Positions 16,478 to 25,382 of a DNA stretch of 64,000 nt are shown piece by piece. The notes below the pieces were generated by a model. It searched no databases and was not told the origin of the DNA. It was given only the letters and a program-made list of their open reading frames with translations. The position numbers and the translations under genes are program-made. Origin of the DNA: Methanofollis liminatans DSM 4140 (GTDB taxonomy: Archaea > Halobacteriota > Methanomicrobia > Methanomicrobiales > Methanofollaceae); assembly GCF_000275865.1 (NCBI RefSeq), contig NZ_CM001555.1:2320967-2384966 (forward strand), read 5' to 3'. The stretch's first letter is position 1. Every line of letters starts with the position of its first letter.

Positions 16478-17113
16478 ATGAAGATCGTCGTCTCACTGAC
16501 GAGTCCTGACGAGATCCAGAAAGCGGTGGCCCTCGGGGCGGATCTTATCGAGCTCAGGCTCGATCTCATGGATGAAGACCTTTCAGCGGCGATGGCCGGG
16601 TGCAGCAAGGCGTGCGCGGCCCCTCTCATCGCCACCCTGAGGAGTCGGGAGGAGGGAGGCGCCTTCACCGGCGACCCCGACCGCTGGTTCTCGATCGTTC
16701 AGCCCTTTCTCGACCTCGTGGACTACGTGGACGTGGAACGGCGGTTCAGGCGGTTCGCCCCCCTCATACGCTACCAGCACACGCAGGTCATCGCATCGGC
16801 GCATATCAACTACATGCCCCCTCCCGACGACCTGAAGGCGATCGAGCGCGACCTCAGGTCCTTCGGAGACATTCCGAAGATCGCGGTCACGCCCTCGTCG
16901 ACGCACGATCTCCTCGACCTCCTCGCCTTCACGCTCGATGCGGATAAACCGCTGATCACGAGCGTCCAGGGGGCAGAATTCAGGTATGCCCGGACCTTCC
17001 TCCCGTTCTTCGGGTCGGAGATGGTCTATTGCCACATCGGCACCCCGACGGCAAAAGGGCAGTACGACATCAGGGAGCTGCAGCAGCTGAAAGAACTGCT
17101 CACCTATCACTGA
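16478..17113 (+). CDS. aroD: 3-dehydroquinate dehydratase, type I
   Basis: A 211-aa class I (Schiff-base) enzyme that converts 3-dehydroquinate to 3-dehydroshikimate. The conserved ADLIELRLDL strand, the TLRSREEGG arginine loop, the SAHINY histidine and the lysine in GDIPKIAVTPSS that forms the imine with substrate are all visible. The length is typical of archaeal AroD. It is the only shikimate-pathway gene of this region on the plus strand and faces the 3' end of the minus-strand aro operon across a 224-base gap. Confidence 0.95.
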   Translation: MKIVVSLTSPDEIQKAVALGADLIELRLDLMDEDLSAAMAGCSKACAAPLIATLRSREEGGAFTGDPDRWFSIVQPFLDLVDYVDVERRFRRFAPLIRYQHTQVIASAHINYMPPPDDLKAIERDLRSFGDIPKIAVTPSSTHDLLDLLAFTLDADKPLITSVQGAEFRYARTFLPFFGSEMVYCHIGTPTAKGQYDIRELQQLKELLTYH

Positions 17114-17199
17114 CCCCCTCTTTCACCATTCTGCCGGGAAATTGAGGGGCGCCGGCAGACACCCGTTTTTTTACACCCTCCGTTCATCCCGCAGATACC

Positions 17200-17251
17200 C
17201 TCGCGAAGGCGCGAAAAAACGAAGCCCGGGCCTGCTCCCAGCAACTTCGCG
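17200..17251. repeat. Intergenic palindromic element with CGCGAAG core
   Basis: In the gap between aroD and aroC, CGCGAAG at 17202-17208 is matched by its complement CTTCGCG at 17245-17251. The left arm and its surroundings (TCGCGAAGGCGC) resemble the arm of the element at 6341 (TCACGCGAAGGCGC). No open frame is present. Confidence 0.45.
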
Positions 17252-17288
17252 GCTATAGCGTGAGATCGTTCTCCCAGGAAATCGCACG

Positions 17289-17316
17289 AAAAAATCCGAG
17301 GAAAATACCCAAAAAA
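17289..17316 (-). terminator. Oligo-T tracts downstream of the aro operon
   Basis: Read on the minus strand, T-tracts of 6, 4 and 6 bases (17316-17311, 17305-17302, 17294-17289) occur 20 to 50 bases after the aroC stop. This is the expected archaeal termination signal for the eight-gene operon. Confidence 0.55.
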
Positions 17317-17337
17317 GTGCCGGGAGAACAGACGGGG

Positions 17338-18348
17338 TTATCTCCCCATCTGCCCGGCAACGCTCCGGCCATACGCCCGACCCTCCAGCAGGGCGTCGAC
17401 GAGCACGAGGGCGAGCATCGCCTCCGCCACCGGGACGAGCCTGAAGGCGATGCAGGGGTCGTGCCGCCCACCGATAGAGATCTCCCGCTCCTCACCGCGG
17501 ACATCCACGGTCCTCTGCGGGAGGGCGATCGACGGCGTCGGCTTCACCGCCAGGCGGACGACGATCTCCTGACCCGTCGAGATCCCGCCGAGGATGCCGC
17601 CGGCGTGGTTGGAGAGGAAACCCGCAGCGTCCATTTCATCGTTGTTCTCCGAGCCGGAGAGGCGTGCGGCACCGAAGCCCTCCCCGATCTCGACGCCCTT
17701 CACCGCCCCGATCCCCATCATGGCGCCGGCGATGGCGGCATCGAGTTTGTCAAAGACCGGGCTGCCGAGACCGGCCGGGACGCCGGCGGCCCGCACCTCG
17801 GCAATCCCGCCGACCGAGTCACCGCGTGCCTGCGCAGCCCGCACCTCATCTTCAAAGCGTTCAGGGTCAGAGACCCCGTGCACCTCGCGGACCGAACCGG
17901 CGATCGAGATCCCTGCTCCCCCCAGCACGGCCATCGCCACCGCACCGGCCGCCACCCGTGCGGCCGTTTCCCGGCCCGAACTCCGCCCGCCGCCGCGGTG
18001 GTCGCGCCGGCCGTATTTCATCAGGTAGGAATAGTCTGCATGGCCAGGCCTGAAGATGTCCCTGAGGGCGTCATAGTCACCGCTCCGCACGTCGCGGTTC
18101 CTGATCAGGAGGGCGATCGGGGTGCCGGTCGTCAATCCTTCAAAGACGCCCGAGAGGATCTCCACCTCGTCAGCCTCGGCGCGCGGCGAAGAGAGGGGGC
18201 CGCCCGGTTTTCTGCGGTCGAGCAGGGGCTGAATATCGGCCACAGAGAGCGGGACGCCAGAGGGGCAGCCGTCGACGACGGCGCCGATCGCCGGGCCATG
18301 GCTCTCCCCGAAGGTGGTGACCCGGAAAAAACGCCCGAAGGTGTTCAT
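17338..18348 (-). CDS. aroC: Chorismate synthase
   Basis: A 336-aa enzyme making chorismate from EPSP, using reduced FMN. Diagnostic segments are [16 protein letters not shown] at the N-terminus, [33 protein letters not shown] and, later, [15 protein letters not shown]. The length is slightly shorter than bacterial homologues and usual for archaea. It is the last gene of the operon. Its ATG overlaps the stop of aroKE (ATGA). Confidence 0.97.
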   Translation of the reverse strand: MNTFGRFFRVTTFGESHGPAIGAVVDGCPSGVPLSVADIQPLLDRRKPGGPLSSPRAEADEVEILSGVFEGLTTGTPIALLIRNRDVRSGDYDALRDIFRPGHADYSYLMKYGRRDHRGGGRSSGRETAARVAAGAVAMAVLGGAGISIAGSVREVHGVSDPERFEDEVRAAQARGDSVGGIAEVRAAGVPAGLGSPVFDKLDAAIAGAMMGIGAVKGVEIGEGFGAARLSGSENNDEMDAAGFLSNHAGGILGGISTGQEIVVRLAVKPTPSIALPQRTVDVRGEEREISIGGRHDPCIAFRLVPVAEAMLALVLVDALLEGRAYGRSVAGQMGR

Positions 18349-19694
18349 TTTTCAAGCACCTCCCTGACAATCCCGGGCTCCACCGCAATGCCGGTCATAT
18401 GGAGGAACTGTTCGCAGGCCTGATAGACAAACATCTCGGTGCCCGGGATCGTCAGGCAGCCGCGGGCGGCGGCCGCCCGCAGGAGCGGGGTCTTTGCCGG
18501 GGTGTAGACGAGGTCGAAGACGGTCATCGAGGGGTCGAGGTCGCCGGGAGAGAGGAGCGAGCGGGGATCGCCCGCCATCCCGACCGGCGTGGCATGGACG
18601 ACGATCGCCGGCCTGATCCTTCCGAAGTCCTGGAGAGAGCCGGCGCCACAGCCGAAACGGGAGGCGAGCGCCTTTGCCGCATCCACATTCCGGGCGAGCA
18701 CCGTCACCTCGCACCCGAGGTCGAGGAGGGCGTAGACAGCGGCGGCCGCTGCACCCCCGGCGCCGAGCACGACCGCCGGGCCGGGCGGCACCCCCTCCAG
18801 CGGGCGGCGCACCCCGGTCCAGTCGGTGTTCGAGGCCGAGACCTCACCGCACCTGAGCAGGAGGGTGTTCGCGGCGCCGATCGCCTCCGCATGGGGATCG
18901 GCCAGATCGGCCGCGGCAAGGGCCGCCTCCTTGTGCGGGATCGTCACCGAAAGCCCCTGCACGCCGAGGGCCTGTGCCCCCTCCAGGATCGCCCCGAAGT
19001 CAGGGTGCCCGAGCCAGGTATAGTGCGCATCGATGGCGTAGCGCTCGAAGAGGGCGTTCCAGAGCGGCGGGCTTTGGCTGTGGAGACAGGGGTGACCGGC
19101 GATCGCATAGAGGCGGGTCGTGTCCCGGAGGGCCGCAAGCCGCCCGGCCTCACCTTCGGGCATCTCGAACCCGGCAAAACCTGCCCGGTCGCGCCGCCGC
19201 CCCTTGAGGAGGGCAAGCACGGCGAAGGCGACCTCGCCAGGCTGAGATGTGCCGGTATCGACGCAGAAATCGGCCGCCCGACGGTAGAAGGGGCGGCGTG
19301 CCGCAAGAAGCGCCCCTACCTCCTCCTCAGGCGAGAGGGCGGTGAGGGGCGGGCGGTCAGAACCGCCGATCCGCCCGCAGATCGTTTCTGCGGAGGCTTC
19401 AAGGAGGACGACGATCCCCCCCTTCCTGAAGGCGGCGACATTCGCCGGGTCGAGCACCGCCCCGCCGCCGGCGCTGATCACGCCCTCGACATCGGAGAGC
19501 CCTGCGATCACCTCGCGCTCCAGCGTCCTGAATCCTTCCTCCCCGGCCGAGGCAAAGATCGCCGGTATCGACGCCCCGGCCAGCCGTTCGATCTCGGCAT
19601 CGGTATCGATGAAGGGGAGGCCGAGACGGCGGGCGAGCAGTCTGCCGACGGTCGTCTTGCCCGTGCCCCGGTAGCCGGTCAGCACCACCTTCAT
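18345..19694 (-). CDS. aroKE: Shikimate kinase - shikimate dehydrogenase fusion
   Basis: A 449-aa bifunctional protein. Residues 1-165 are a P-loop shikimate kinase of bacterial AroK type: Walker [13 protein letters not shown], the shikimate-binding DTDAEIE, and ISAGGGAVL. Residues about 190-449 are Aro[31 protein letters not shown] with the catalytic Lys, the NADP loop [12 protein letters not shown], and a VVHATPVGM segment. Most archaea instead use an unrelated GHMP-type shikimate kinase, so this kinase was probably acquired from bacteria and fused. The two activities are consecutive (dehydroshikimate to shikimate to shikimate-3-phosphate). It overlaps aroA and aroC by 4 bases each. Confidence 0.94.
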   Translation of the reverse strand: MKVVLTGYRGTGKTTVGRLLARRLGLPFIDTDAEIERLAGASIPAIFASAGEEGFRTLEREVIAGLSDVEGVISAGGGAVLDPANVAAFRKGGIVVLLEASAETICGRIGGSDRPPLTALSPEEEVGALLAARRPFYRRAADFCVDTGTSQPGEVAFAVLALLKGRRRDRAGFAGFEMPEGEAGRLAALRDTTRLYAIAGHPCLHSQSPPLWNALFERYAIDAHYTWLGHPDFGAILEGAQALGVQGLSVTIPHKEAALAAADLADPHAEAIGAANTLLLRCGEVSASNTDWTGVRRPLEGVPPGPAVVLGAGGAAAAAVYALLDLGCEVTVLARNVDAAKALASRFGCGAGSLQDFGRIRPAIVVHATPVGMAGDPRSLLSPGDLDPSMTVFDLVYTPAKTPLLRAAAARGCLTIPGTEMFVYQACEQFLHMTGIAVEPGIVREVLEK

Positions 19695-20953
19695 AGGAGC
19701 CCGGCCTCCTGGAGGACGTTCCAGAATTGGGGGAAGGACTTGTCCACGCACCCGGCGCCTGTCACGCGCACCCCCCCGGCGCCAAGGCCGATCACGGCGG
19801 CGCTCATCGCCGTGCGGTGGTCGTTCTCCGGGTCCACCGTCGCACCGTGCAGGGGGCCGGGGGTGATGGTGACGGCGTCCTCCTCCACCACCACCCGGGC
19901 GCCGACGCTGCCAAGCACCCGCTCGATCGCCGCGATGCGGTCGCTCTCCTTATACCGCAGGTGGGCGATGCCGGTGATCCGCGTCGGCCCGCGGGCGAAG
20001 GCCGCAACGGCCGCAAGGGTCTGAACGGTATCAGGGGCGGCGGCCATATCTGCCTCGATCCCGTCGAGGTCACCATTGGACTCCAGGACGATCCCGTCCT
20101 CGCCGTACCTGACCGACGCCCCCATCATCTCCAGCGCCTCGACGAAAAGCCGGTCGCCCTGCAGGGATGCAGGATCCAGGTTCTCGACGACGACCCGGCC
20201 GCCGCAGACCGCCCCGATCGCAAAGAAATACGAGGCCGAGGACCAGTCGCCCTCGACCGCATAGATCCGGCGGCGGTAGACGCCGGGCGACACGGAAAAA
20301 TGCTCGCCCTCCCGCATAATTTCGACGCCGAACGACCTCATCACCGCCGCCGTCAGGTCGAGGTATGACACAGAAACCAGCGGGGGGATGAGGGTGAGGT
20401 CAAGCCCATCCTCCCAGCAGGGGGCGGCCATCAGGAGGGAGGAGACGAACTGGCTTGAGATATCGCCCCTGATCACGGCGGCGCCGCCCCTCGCCGGACC
20501 GCGGACGGTGATCGGCGGGTAGCCTGGACGCACCGTATAGCCGACCTCGCCCCCCAGGGCGGCGATCGCATCTCCCAGGGGTCCGACCGGGCGTTCCTGC
20601 ATCCTGGCGCTCCCGGTCAGGGTGACCGGGAAGGTGGAGAGGGTCGCAACGCCGGCAAGGAGGCGCAGGCTTGTGCCCGAGTTCCGCAGGTCGAGCGTGA
20701 CCGGGCCGCGGGTCTGGAACCGTCCGCCGCATCCCCTGACCGAGAGACCGTCGCCGTTCGCCTCAACCGCCACACCGAGGGCCCGGAGGCCCTGGCTGGT
20801 GAGGGTGGTGTCCTCGGAGGCCAGCGGGCGCAGGATTTCAGAGACACCATCGGCAAGGGCGGCGGCGACGAGGGCGCGGTGGGTGAGGCTCTTCGAGGGC
20901 GGGGCCGCAACGCGGATCTCCACGCCCGACCGCCGGGAGAGGTTCACCTCCAA
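19691..20953 (-). CDS. aroA: 3-phosphoshikimate 1-carboxyvinyltransferase (EPSP synthase)
   Basis: About 420 aa. EPSP synthase signatures: APPSKSLTHRALVAAALADG at the N-terminus, LRNSGTSLRLLAG, GDISSQFVSSLLMAAP, and the C-terminal LRYKESDRI and NDHRTAMSAAVIG. It joins phosphoenolpyruvate to shikimate-3-phosphate. The start is TTG 20953, placed five bases after GGAGGTGGGCGA-type purines, or GTG 20947, which overlaps the pheA stop as GTGA; no ATG lies near the family N-terminus. It overlaps pheA and aroKE. Confidence 0.95.
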   Translation of the reverse strand: MEVNLSRRSGVEIRVAAPPSKSLTHRALVAAALADGVSEILRPLASEDTTLTSQGLRALGVAVEANGDGLSVRGCGGRFQTRGPVTLDLRNSGTSLRLLAGVATLSTFPVTLTGSARMQERPVGPLGDAIAALGGEVGYTVRPGYPPITVRGPARGGAAVIRGDISSQFVSSLLMAAPCWEDGLDLTLIPPLVSVSYLDLTAAVMRSFGVEIMREGEHFSVSPGVYRRRIYAVEGDWSSASYFFAIGAVCGGRVVVENLDPASLQGDRLFVEALEMMGASVRYGEDGIVLESNGDLDGIEADMAAAPDTVQTLAAVAAFARGPTRITGIAHLRYKESDRIAAIERVLGSVGARVVVEEDAVTITPGPLHGATVDPENDHRTAMSAAVIGLGAGGVRVTGAGCVDKSFPQFWNVLQEAGLL

Positions 20954-21753
20954 TCGCCCACCTCCAGACGTGGGTAGCAGCCGAAGGGCTTCACCTCGGT
21001 GAGGGCTGCGAGGCCCTTCAGCGCCTCCCCCCACTGCGGCACCGCCTCGCCGTCCAGGAAGAAGACGTAGCGCCCGATCCCGCGTTTCGCCGGGCGGGAC
21101 TCGATCCTGGTGAGGTTGATCTCCAGCCGCGCGAACACCGCAAGGAGATCGGCGAGCAGGCCGGTGCGGTCGGTCCTCGGGTCGAGGAGGACCGAACACT
21201 TGACCGCATCCTCCCCCACATACGGCCGCTTTGAGATGACCACGAACCTGGTGGTGTTCTCCGCGGCGTCCTGAATGTTCTGCTCGATCACGGGGACGCC
21301 GGCGCGGAACGCCGCCTCCCGCGTCGTGATCGCCGCTGCACGACTGCCGGGCAGCACCGCCCGGGCGCTCGCCGCATTCGAGGGTGTATGGACCACCTCC
21401 ACCCCGAGGGCGTCGGTCAGACGGGAGCATTGCTCATGGGTCTGGGGATGGACATAGAGCAGATTGATCTCCTCTTTTTTCACAAACGAGGCAAGATGAT
21501 GACGGACCGGGAGATAGACCTCGCCGGTGACGAACACGGGGTGCGCCAGAAGTCCGTCGAGAGTAGGGCCGACACCTCCGGCCTCGCTGTTCTCGATCGG
21601 GACGAGGCCGTCACCCAGACCTGCGGCGACATGGGCGAAGACCGCCCCGATCGTCGGGAGGAGGATCACCTCGTCCGCGAGGCGCACGGCGAGGGTGTGG
21701 GAGAACGTCCCCTCAGGGCCGAGGGCGGCGAGTTTCAATGGTCTGCCAGGCAT
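20944..21753 (-). CDS. pheA: Prephenate dehydratase with ACT domain
   Basis: A 269-aa monofunctional enzyme making phenylpyruvate from prephenate. LGPEGTFSHTLAVRLA at the N-terminus, VPIENSEAGGV, and NTTRFVVISKR (the TRF motif) mark the catalytic domain. The C-terminal ACT domain with ESRPAKRGIGRYVFFLD binds phenylalanine in feedback-inhibited homologues. No chorismate mutase domain is attached, in agreement with the separate chorismate mutase at 13194. It overlaps tyrA by 19 bases and aroA by about 10. Confidence 0.96.
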   Translation of the reverse strand: MPGRPLKLAALGPEGTFSHTLAVRLADEVILLPTIGAVFAHVAAGLGDGLVPIENSEAGGVGPTLDGLLAHPVFVTGEVYLPVRHHLASFVKKEEINLLYVHPQTHEQCSRLTDALGVEVVHTPSNAASARAVLPGSRAAAITTREAAFRAGVPVIEQNIQDAAENTTRFVVISKRPYVGEDAVKCSVLLDPRTDRTGLLADLLAVFARLEINLTRIESRPAKRGIGRYVFFLDGEAVPQWGEALKGLAALTEVKPFGCYPRLEVGDWR

Positions 21754-22559
21754 CGCACCAGCGCCTCCGAGTCTTCTGTCGCCTGCGGGATGTACGCCCT
21801 GAAGAATGCGGCGTCCGCATCGAAGATACGCCTGAACGCCTCGCCGTCTCCCGCCTCCACCGCCTGCCTGAGTTCTCCGGCGGCCTCTTCAAAGGCAGAG
21901 AGGACCGCCGGCATCGTCGGGTTCTCCCTGAGAATCGGGCCATAGAGGTCAGGGTCCTGACCCAGGATCCGGCCGACAAGGGCGGTCTCGATCCGGTAGA
22001 CCGGGCTTGTTGCGGCGAGCAGGGCGTCGAGGTCGACGCCGAGACGGCGCATCGTCCCGGCGACGGTCAGGGTCGCAAAATGGGCGAGCCCCTGCACCAC
22101 CGCCATCAGGCGGTCGTGCTCGGCCGGGTCCATCACCGTGACCACAGCTCCGGCCGCCCTGAAGACGCCGAGCACCTCTTCCGCCCGTTCGGGAGAGATC
22201 CTGACCGGACAGGCGATGATCGTCTGCCCGTGCAGGGAGGGGACCGAGGGGCCGAACATCGGGTGCAGCCCGAGGACGGCGGCGTTCGTCTCCAGCATCG
22301 CCGCAACTGGTGCGGCCTTCAGCGAGGTGAAGTCGCAGAGCACCTGCCCCTCTCGGAGGAGGGGAGCGATCTCGCGGATCACCTCGACCGCGCTCCCGAT
22401 GGGCACGGAGACGATGACCACGTCGCATCCCCGGGCAAGGTCGGCGTTCGAGAGAGGGGTGTGCCGCCCTGAGACCGAGACCTGGTGCCCGGCCGCCGCA
22501 AAGACCCGGGCGAAGAGGGAGCCCATCCCGCCGGTGCCGCCGATAATACCGATATGCAT
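21735..22559 (-). CDS. tyrA: Prephenate dehydrogenase
   Basis: A 274-aa enzyme that oxidatively decarboxylates prephenate to 4-hydroxyphenylpyruvate. The N-terminal Rossmann motif is IGIIGGTGGMGSLFARVF. The catalytic region is LGLHPMFGPSVPSLHGQ, with the His-Pro-Met-Phe-Gly signature, and a helical dimerisation domain follows with GLAHFATLTVAGTM. ATG 22559 lies two bases after the end of the dehydroquinate synthase gene. Confidence 0.95.
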   Translation of the reverse strand: MHIGIIGGTGGMGSLFARVFAAAGHQVSVSGRHTPLSNADLARGCDVVIVSVPIGSAVEVIREIAPLLREGQVLCDFTSLKAAPVAAMLETNAAVLGLHPMFGPSVPSLHGQTIIACPVRISPERAEEVLGVFRAAGAVVTVMDPAEHDRLMAVVQGLAHFATLTVAGTMRRLGVDLDALLAATSPVYRIETALVGRILGQDPDLYGPILRENPTMPAVLSAFEEAAGELRQAVEAGDGEAFRRIFDADAAFFRAYIPQATEDSEALVRCLADH

Positions 22560-22561
22560 CC

Positions 22562-23533
22562 TCAGGTCTCCGTGATCGTCTCCTCGACCGCCATGCCGAA
22601 ATGGCGGCCCTTCGCCATGGCGCACCCCATGACGACGTCGCCCTCCTTCAGGGCGGCGACCGAGACCGGCCCGGACTTGCCCATCAGCCGCACGGTCTCG
22701 GCGTTCTGGAGGACGAGCCCGGCTTTCCCGTCCCCGGCCGCGGCCTCGACCAGGAGGAGGGGGCGGCGCTCGATCTTCACCCGCCCGACCGCCGCCTCGG
22801 CGGTGGCGCCGGTTGCATCCGCAACCATGACGGCGTCGCCCGCCCGCACCTCGGAGAGGTACGAGGTGCGCCCGTCAGGGCGGAGCAGGTAGGCGTGGAC
22901 CGCACCGGCGTTCACCCTGAAGGGCCGCGGTGCGACGTACGGGTTCTCCGCCGTCTCGGCAAGCACGAGCAGGAACCCCGACGAGGTGTTGCCGAGGAGC
23001 ATCCCCTCCCCTTCGGCGAGGAGGGAGCAGGTGTCGATGCAGGCGCGGTCTCCCATCCCGATCTGCCGAACGGCGGTGACGGTGAAGGGGACGATCGCGA
23101 GGCGCGGGCTCTCCGCCTGCACGGCGGCGGCGACGCGGCCGACCTCGAGAGGATCGCCGGTCTGGAGAAGCACGCCGGCGACGCCCTTCTCAAGGATGCC
23201 GAGGGCGAGTTTCGCCTCCTCTGCATTCCTGACGACAGCGACGACGCGGTCAGAGGCCGCCACCAGGTTTTCGAGCGGGATGATCGTCCAGTCAGACGTA
23301 GAGACGACCAGGACCGCCCGGCCCGCATCCGGGAGGGGCGACTCGGGCGTCACCTCGGCAAAGACGACGTCCGTTCCCGGCACCAGGTCGCCGTCGGGCG
23401 CGATCGTCGTGATCCGGCCGAGGCCTCTCGCATCGGCGGCCGCATCGACGACCAGCGCCTGCGCACCGGCCTCGATCGCCGCCGTGGCGATCTCCTTGTT
23501 CCAGGGGCGCACGTCCACCCAGAACAGTTTCAT
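22562..23533 (-). CDS. aroB': 3-dehydroquinate synthase II (archaeal route)
   Basis: A 323-aa protein of the archaeal dehydroquinate synthase II family (MJ1249 type). It oxidatively deaminates and cyclises 2-amino-3,7-dideoxy-D-threo-hept-6-ulosonate to 3-dehydroquinate using NAD+. The N-terminus [22 protein letters not shown] and the segments GMGDRACIDTCSLLAEGEGM and GNTSSGFLLVLAE are characteristic of the family. It follows the ADTH-synthase gene in the operon with a 4-base overlap, so entry steps 1 and 2 of the archaeal pathway are adjacent. Confidence 0.95.
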   Translation of the reverse strand: MKLFWVDVRPWNKEIATAAIEAGAQALVVDAAADARGLGRITTIAPDGDLVPGTDVVFAEVTPESPLPDAGRAVLVVSTSDWTIIPLENLVAASDRVVAVVRNAEEAKLALGILEKGVAGVLLQTGDPLEVGRVAAAVQAESPRLAIVPFTVTAVRQIGMGDRACIDTCSLLAEGEGMLLGNTSSGFLLVLAETAENPYVAPRPFRVNAGAVHAYLLRPDGRTSYLSEVRAGDAVMVADATGATAEAAVGRVKIERRPLLLVEAAAGDGKAGLVLQNAETVRLMGKSGPVSVAALKEGDVVMGCAMAKGRHFGMAVEETITET

Positions 23534-24312
23534 TGGCCCTCCAGTGCGGCGTCGGGTGCGGTCTCCTCGTGGACGACCCGGCAGAGCGCCCGCACAAAGG
23601 ATGCTGGCTCGTCACGCTGGAAGGCGTTTCTCCCGATGCACACCCCTGACGCCCCGGCCGAGACGGCGTCCCTGATTGCCGAGAGGGTGGCGAGGTCGCC
23701 GGCCTTCTCCCCGCCGGCGATGAGCACCGGCACCGAGCAGGCGGCGGTGATCTCGGCGAATGAGGCCGGGTCGCCGGTGTAGTTCGTCTTGATCAGGTCG
23801 GCGCCGAGCTCTTCGGCAACCCTGACGCAGTGGCCCACGGCCGCGGGGGAACGCGGGTCGATCCCCTTGCCCCGCGGGTAGATCATCACGAGGAGCGGCA
23901 TCCCCCAGCGGGTGCACTCCTTCGAGACCTCGCCGGCCGCCTCGATCATCCGCGACTCGTGCGGCGCCCCGAGGTTGATGTGGATCGAGACCGCGTCGGC
24001 GCCGAGGGCGACCGCCTCCTCCACGGTGCAGACGAGCACCTTGTCGTCGGGGTCGGGGTTCAGAGAGGTCGAGGCCGAGAGGTGGACGATCAGCCCGATG
24101 TCCCGGCCGTGGCCGCGGTGGCCCGCCTTCACCATGCCCTTGTGCATCACGATCGCGTTCGCGCCGCCCTCGGAGACGGCCGCAACCGCCTCGGGCATCC
24201 GCCGCAGCCCCTCGATCTGGCCGAGGGTGAAGCCGTGGTCCATCGGGACGATGACCGTCCTTCCGGTGTTCCTGTCCATAATCCGTTCGAGACGGATCGC
24301 TTTTCCGATCAT
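23530..24312 (-). CDS. ADTH synthase / archaeal class I aldolase paralogue (second in operon)
   Basis: A 260-aa DeoC/FbaB-type aldolase. The catalytic set is preserved: [11 protein letters not shown] (general-acid Asp), [10 protein letters not shown] (Tyr) and LIKTNYTGD (Schiff-base Lys), plus [14 protein letters not shown] for phosphate binding. Homologues either condense 6-deoxy-5-ketofructose 1-phosphate with aspartate semialdehyde (MJ0400, ADTH synthase) or act as fructose-bisphosphate aldolase (MJ1585 type). Its position just before dehydroquinate synthase II favours the former for at least one copy. ATGA overlaps join it to both neighbours. Confidence 0.88.
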   Translation of the reverse strand: MIGKAIRLERIMDRNTGRTVIVPMDHGFTLGQIEGLRRMPEAVAAVSEGGANAIVMHKGMVKAGHRGHGRDIGLIVHLSASTSLNPDPDDKVLVCTVEEAVALGADAVSIHINLGAPHESRMIEAAGEVSKECTRWGMPLLVMIYPRGKGIDPRSPAAVGHCVRVAEELGADLIKTNYTGDPASFAEITAACSVPVLIAGGEKAGDLATLSAIRDAVSAGASGVCIGRNAFQRDEPASFVRALCRVVHEETAPDAALEGQ

Positions 24313-25097
24313 TTCACCATCTCCAGCGCCTCTTCCGCACTCCGTCCTCCATGCACGATCGCCGCCGCCGCCATGATGAAGAGGTCGGGGTGCGGGTGCT
24401 GGAAGGCGTTTCTCCCGATGGAGATCCCGGCGGCGCCGCCCTCCATCGCCCCCTCGATCAACTGCAGGGTCGAGAGGTCGTCGGTCTTCGAACCCCCGGC
24501 GACGACCACCGGCACCGGACAGCCCCTCGTTACCTCCCGGAACGAGTCCGGGTCGCCGGTGTAGACGGTCTTGACGATGTCGGCGCCGAGTTCGGCACCG
24601 GCCCGCGCCGCGAGGCAGACCGCTCCGACATCCTTCTCGTCGGCGATCTTTGCGCCCCGCGGGTACATCATCGCCAGCAGGGGCATCCCCCACTCCATGC
24701 ACTCCACGCCGATCCTCCCGAGGTCTGCGAGCATCCGCGCCTCTGAAGGAGCGCCGATATTGATATGGACCGAGACGGCGTCGGCGCCCATCTTCAGGGC
24801 GTTGGTGACGGTGTTCACGATCACCTTCTCGTTCGGATCGGGCCCGAGACTCGTCGAGGCCGAGAGGTGGAGAATGAGCCCCACGTCCCTCCCGCTCTGC
24901 CGGTGGCCGTAGAGGGCGAGGCCAGGGTGGCCGAGCACGGCGTTTGCTCCGCCGGCGGCGACAAGGTCAACGGTCTTTCCCATATCGATGAGTCCGGGCA
25001 TGGGCCCGGCCGTCACACCGTGATCCATCGGTACGATGATCGTCTTTCCGGTGTTCCGGTCCATGATGCGTTCCATCCTGATCTGTTTTCCTCTCAT
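24309..25097 (-). CDS. ADTH synthase / archaeal class I aldolase paralogue (first in operon)
   Basis: A 262-aa paralogue of the next gene with the same catalytic residues: [20 protein letters not shown] and IVKTVYTGD, then [14 protein letters not shown]. It heads the eight-gene aromatic operon. The ATG at 25097 has GGAGGAG six bases upstream and is preferred over a TTG two codons earlier. One of the two copies may be the ADTH synthase and the other a fructose-bisphosphate or 6-deoxy-5-ketofructose-phosphate-forming aldolase; sequence reading alone does not separate them. Confidence 0.88.
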   Translation of the reverse strand: MRGKQIRMERIMDRNTGKTIIVPMDHGVTAGPMPGLIDMGKTVDLVAAGGANAVLGHPGLALYGHRQSGRDVGLILHLSASTSLGPDPNEKVIVNTVTNALKMGADAVSVHINIGAPSEARMLADLGRIGVECMEWGMPLLAMMYPRGAKIADEKDVGAVCLAARAGAELGADIVKTVYTGDPDSFREVTRGCPVPVVVAGGSKTDDLSTLQLIEGAMEGGAAGISIGRNAFQHPHPDLFIMAAAAIVHGGRSAEEALEMVK

Positions 25098-25352
25098 GAT
25101 CAACTCCTCCCCGGCGGCATGACATACTGCGGGGACGTTTAAAAGAGATAAAAATACCTAAAAAAGAAGCCCTCGAGCGCGGTCGCTCTGAGAACGGCGT
25201 TCAGAGAAGCAATACCTGCGTGATGTGTATGGGCCGGGCTAGTGAAGGTAAAGACATTCACTGGCGAAAAAACATTCACCACACATTATCCATCCTATTT
25301 TGCAGGAGCAGTATAATAACCTGTTGGAGGCGAAGAGGGAGGGGCGCAGACA

Positions 25353-25362
25353 CTATATATAC
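25353..25362 (+). promoter_or_regulatory. TATA box of mch
   Basis: CTATATATAC is centred about 26 bases before the mch start codon at 25383, the normal TATA-to-transcription-start distance in archaea. The transcript may therefore begin at or near the ATG. The 285-base gap (25098-25382) also holds the promoter of the aro operon, for which TTTTAAAC read on the minus strand (about 25137-25144) is a candidate TATA box. Confidence 0.6.
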
Positions 25363-25382
25363 CGGGAGGGAGAGGACTGCCC

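Noticed and set aside
18399-20024. 541-codon open frame opposite aroKE and aroA
   Set aside because: Antisense to two certain enzymes, with composition typical of a GC-rich complement strand.
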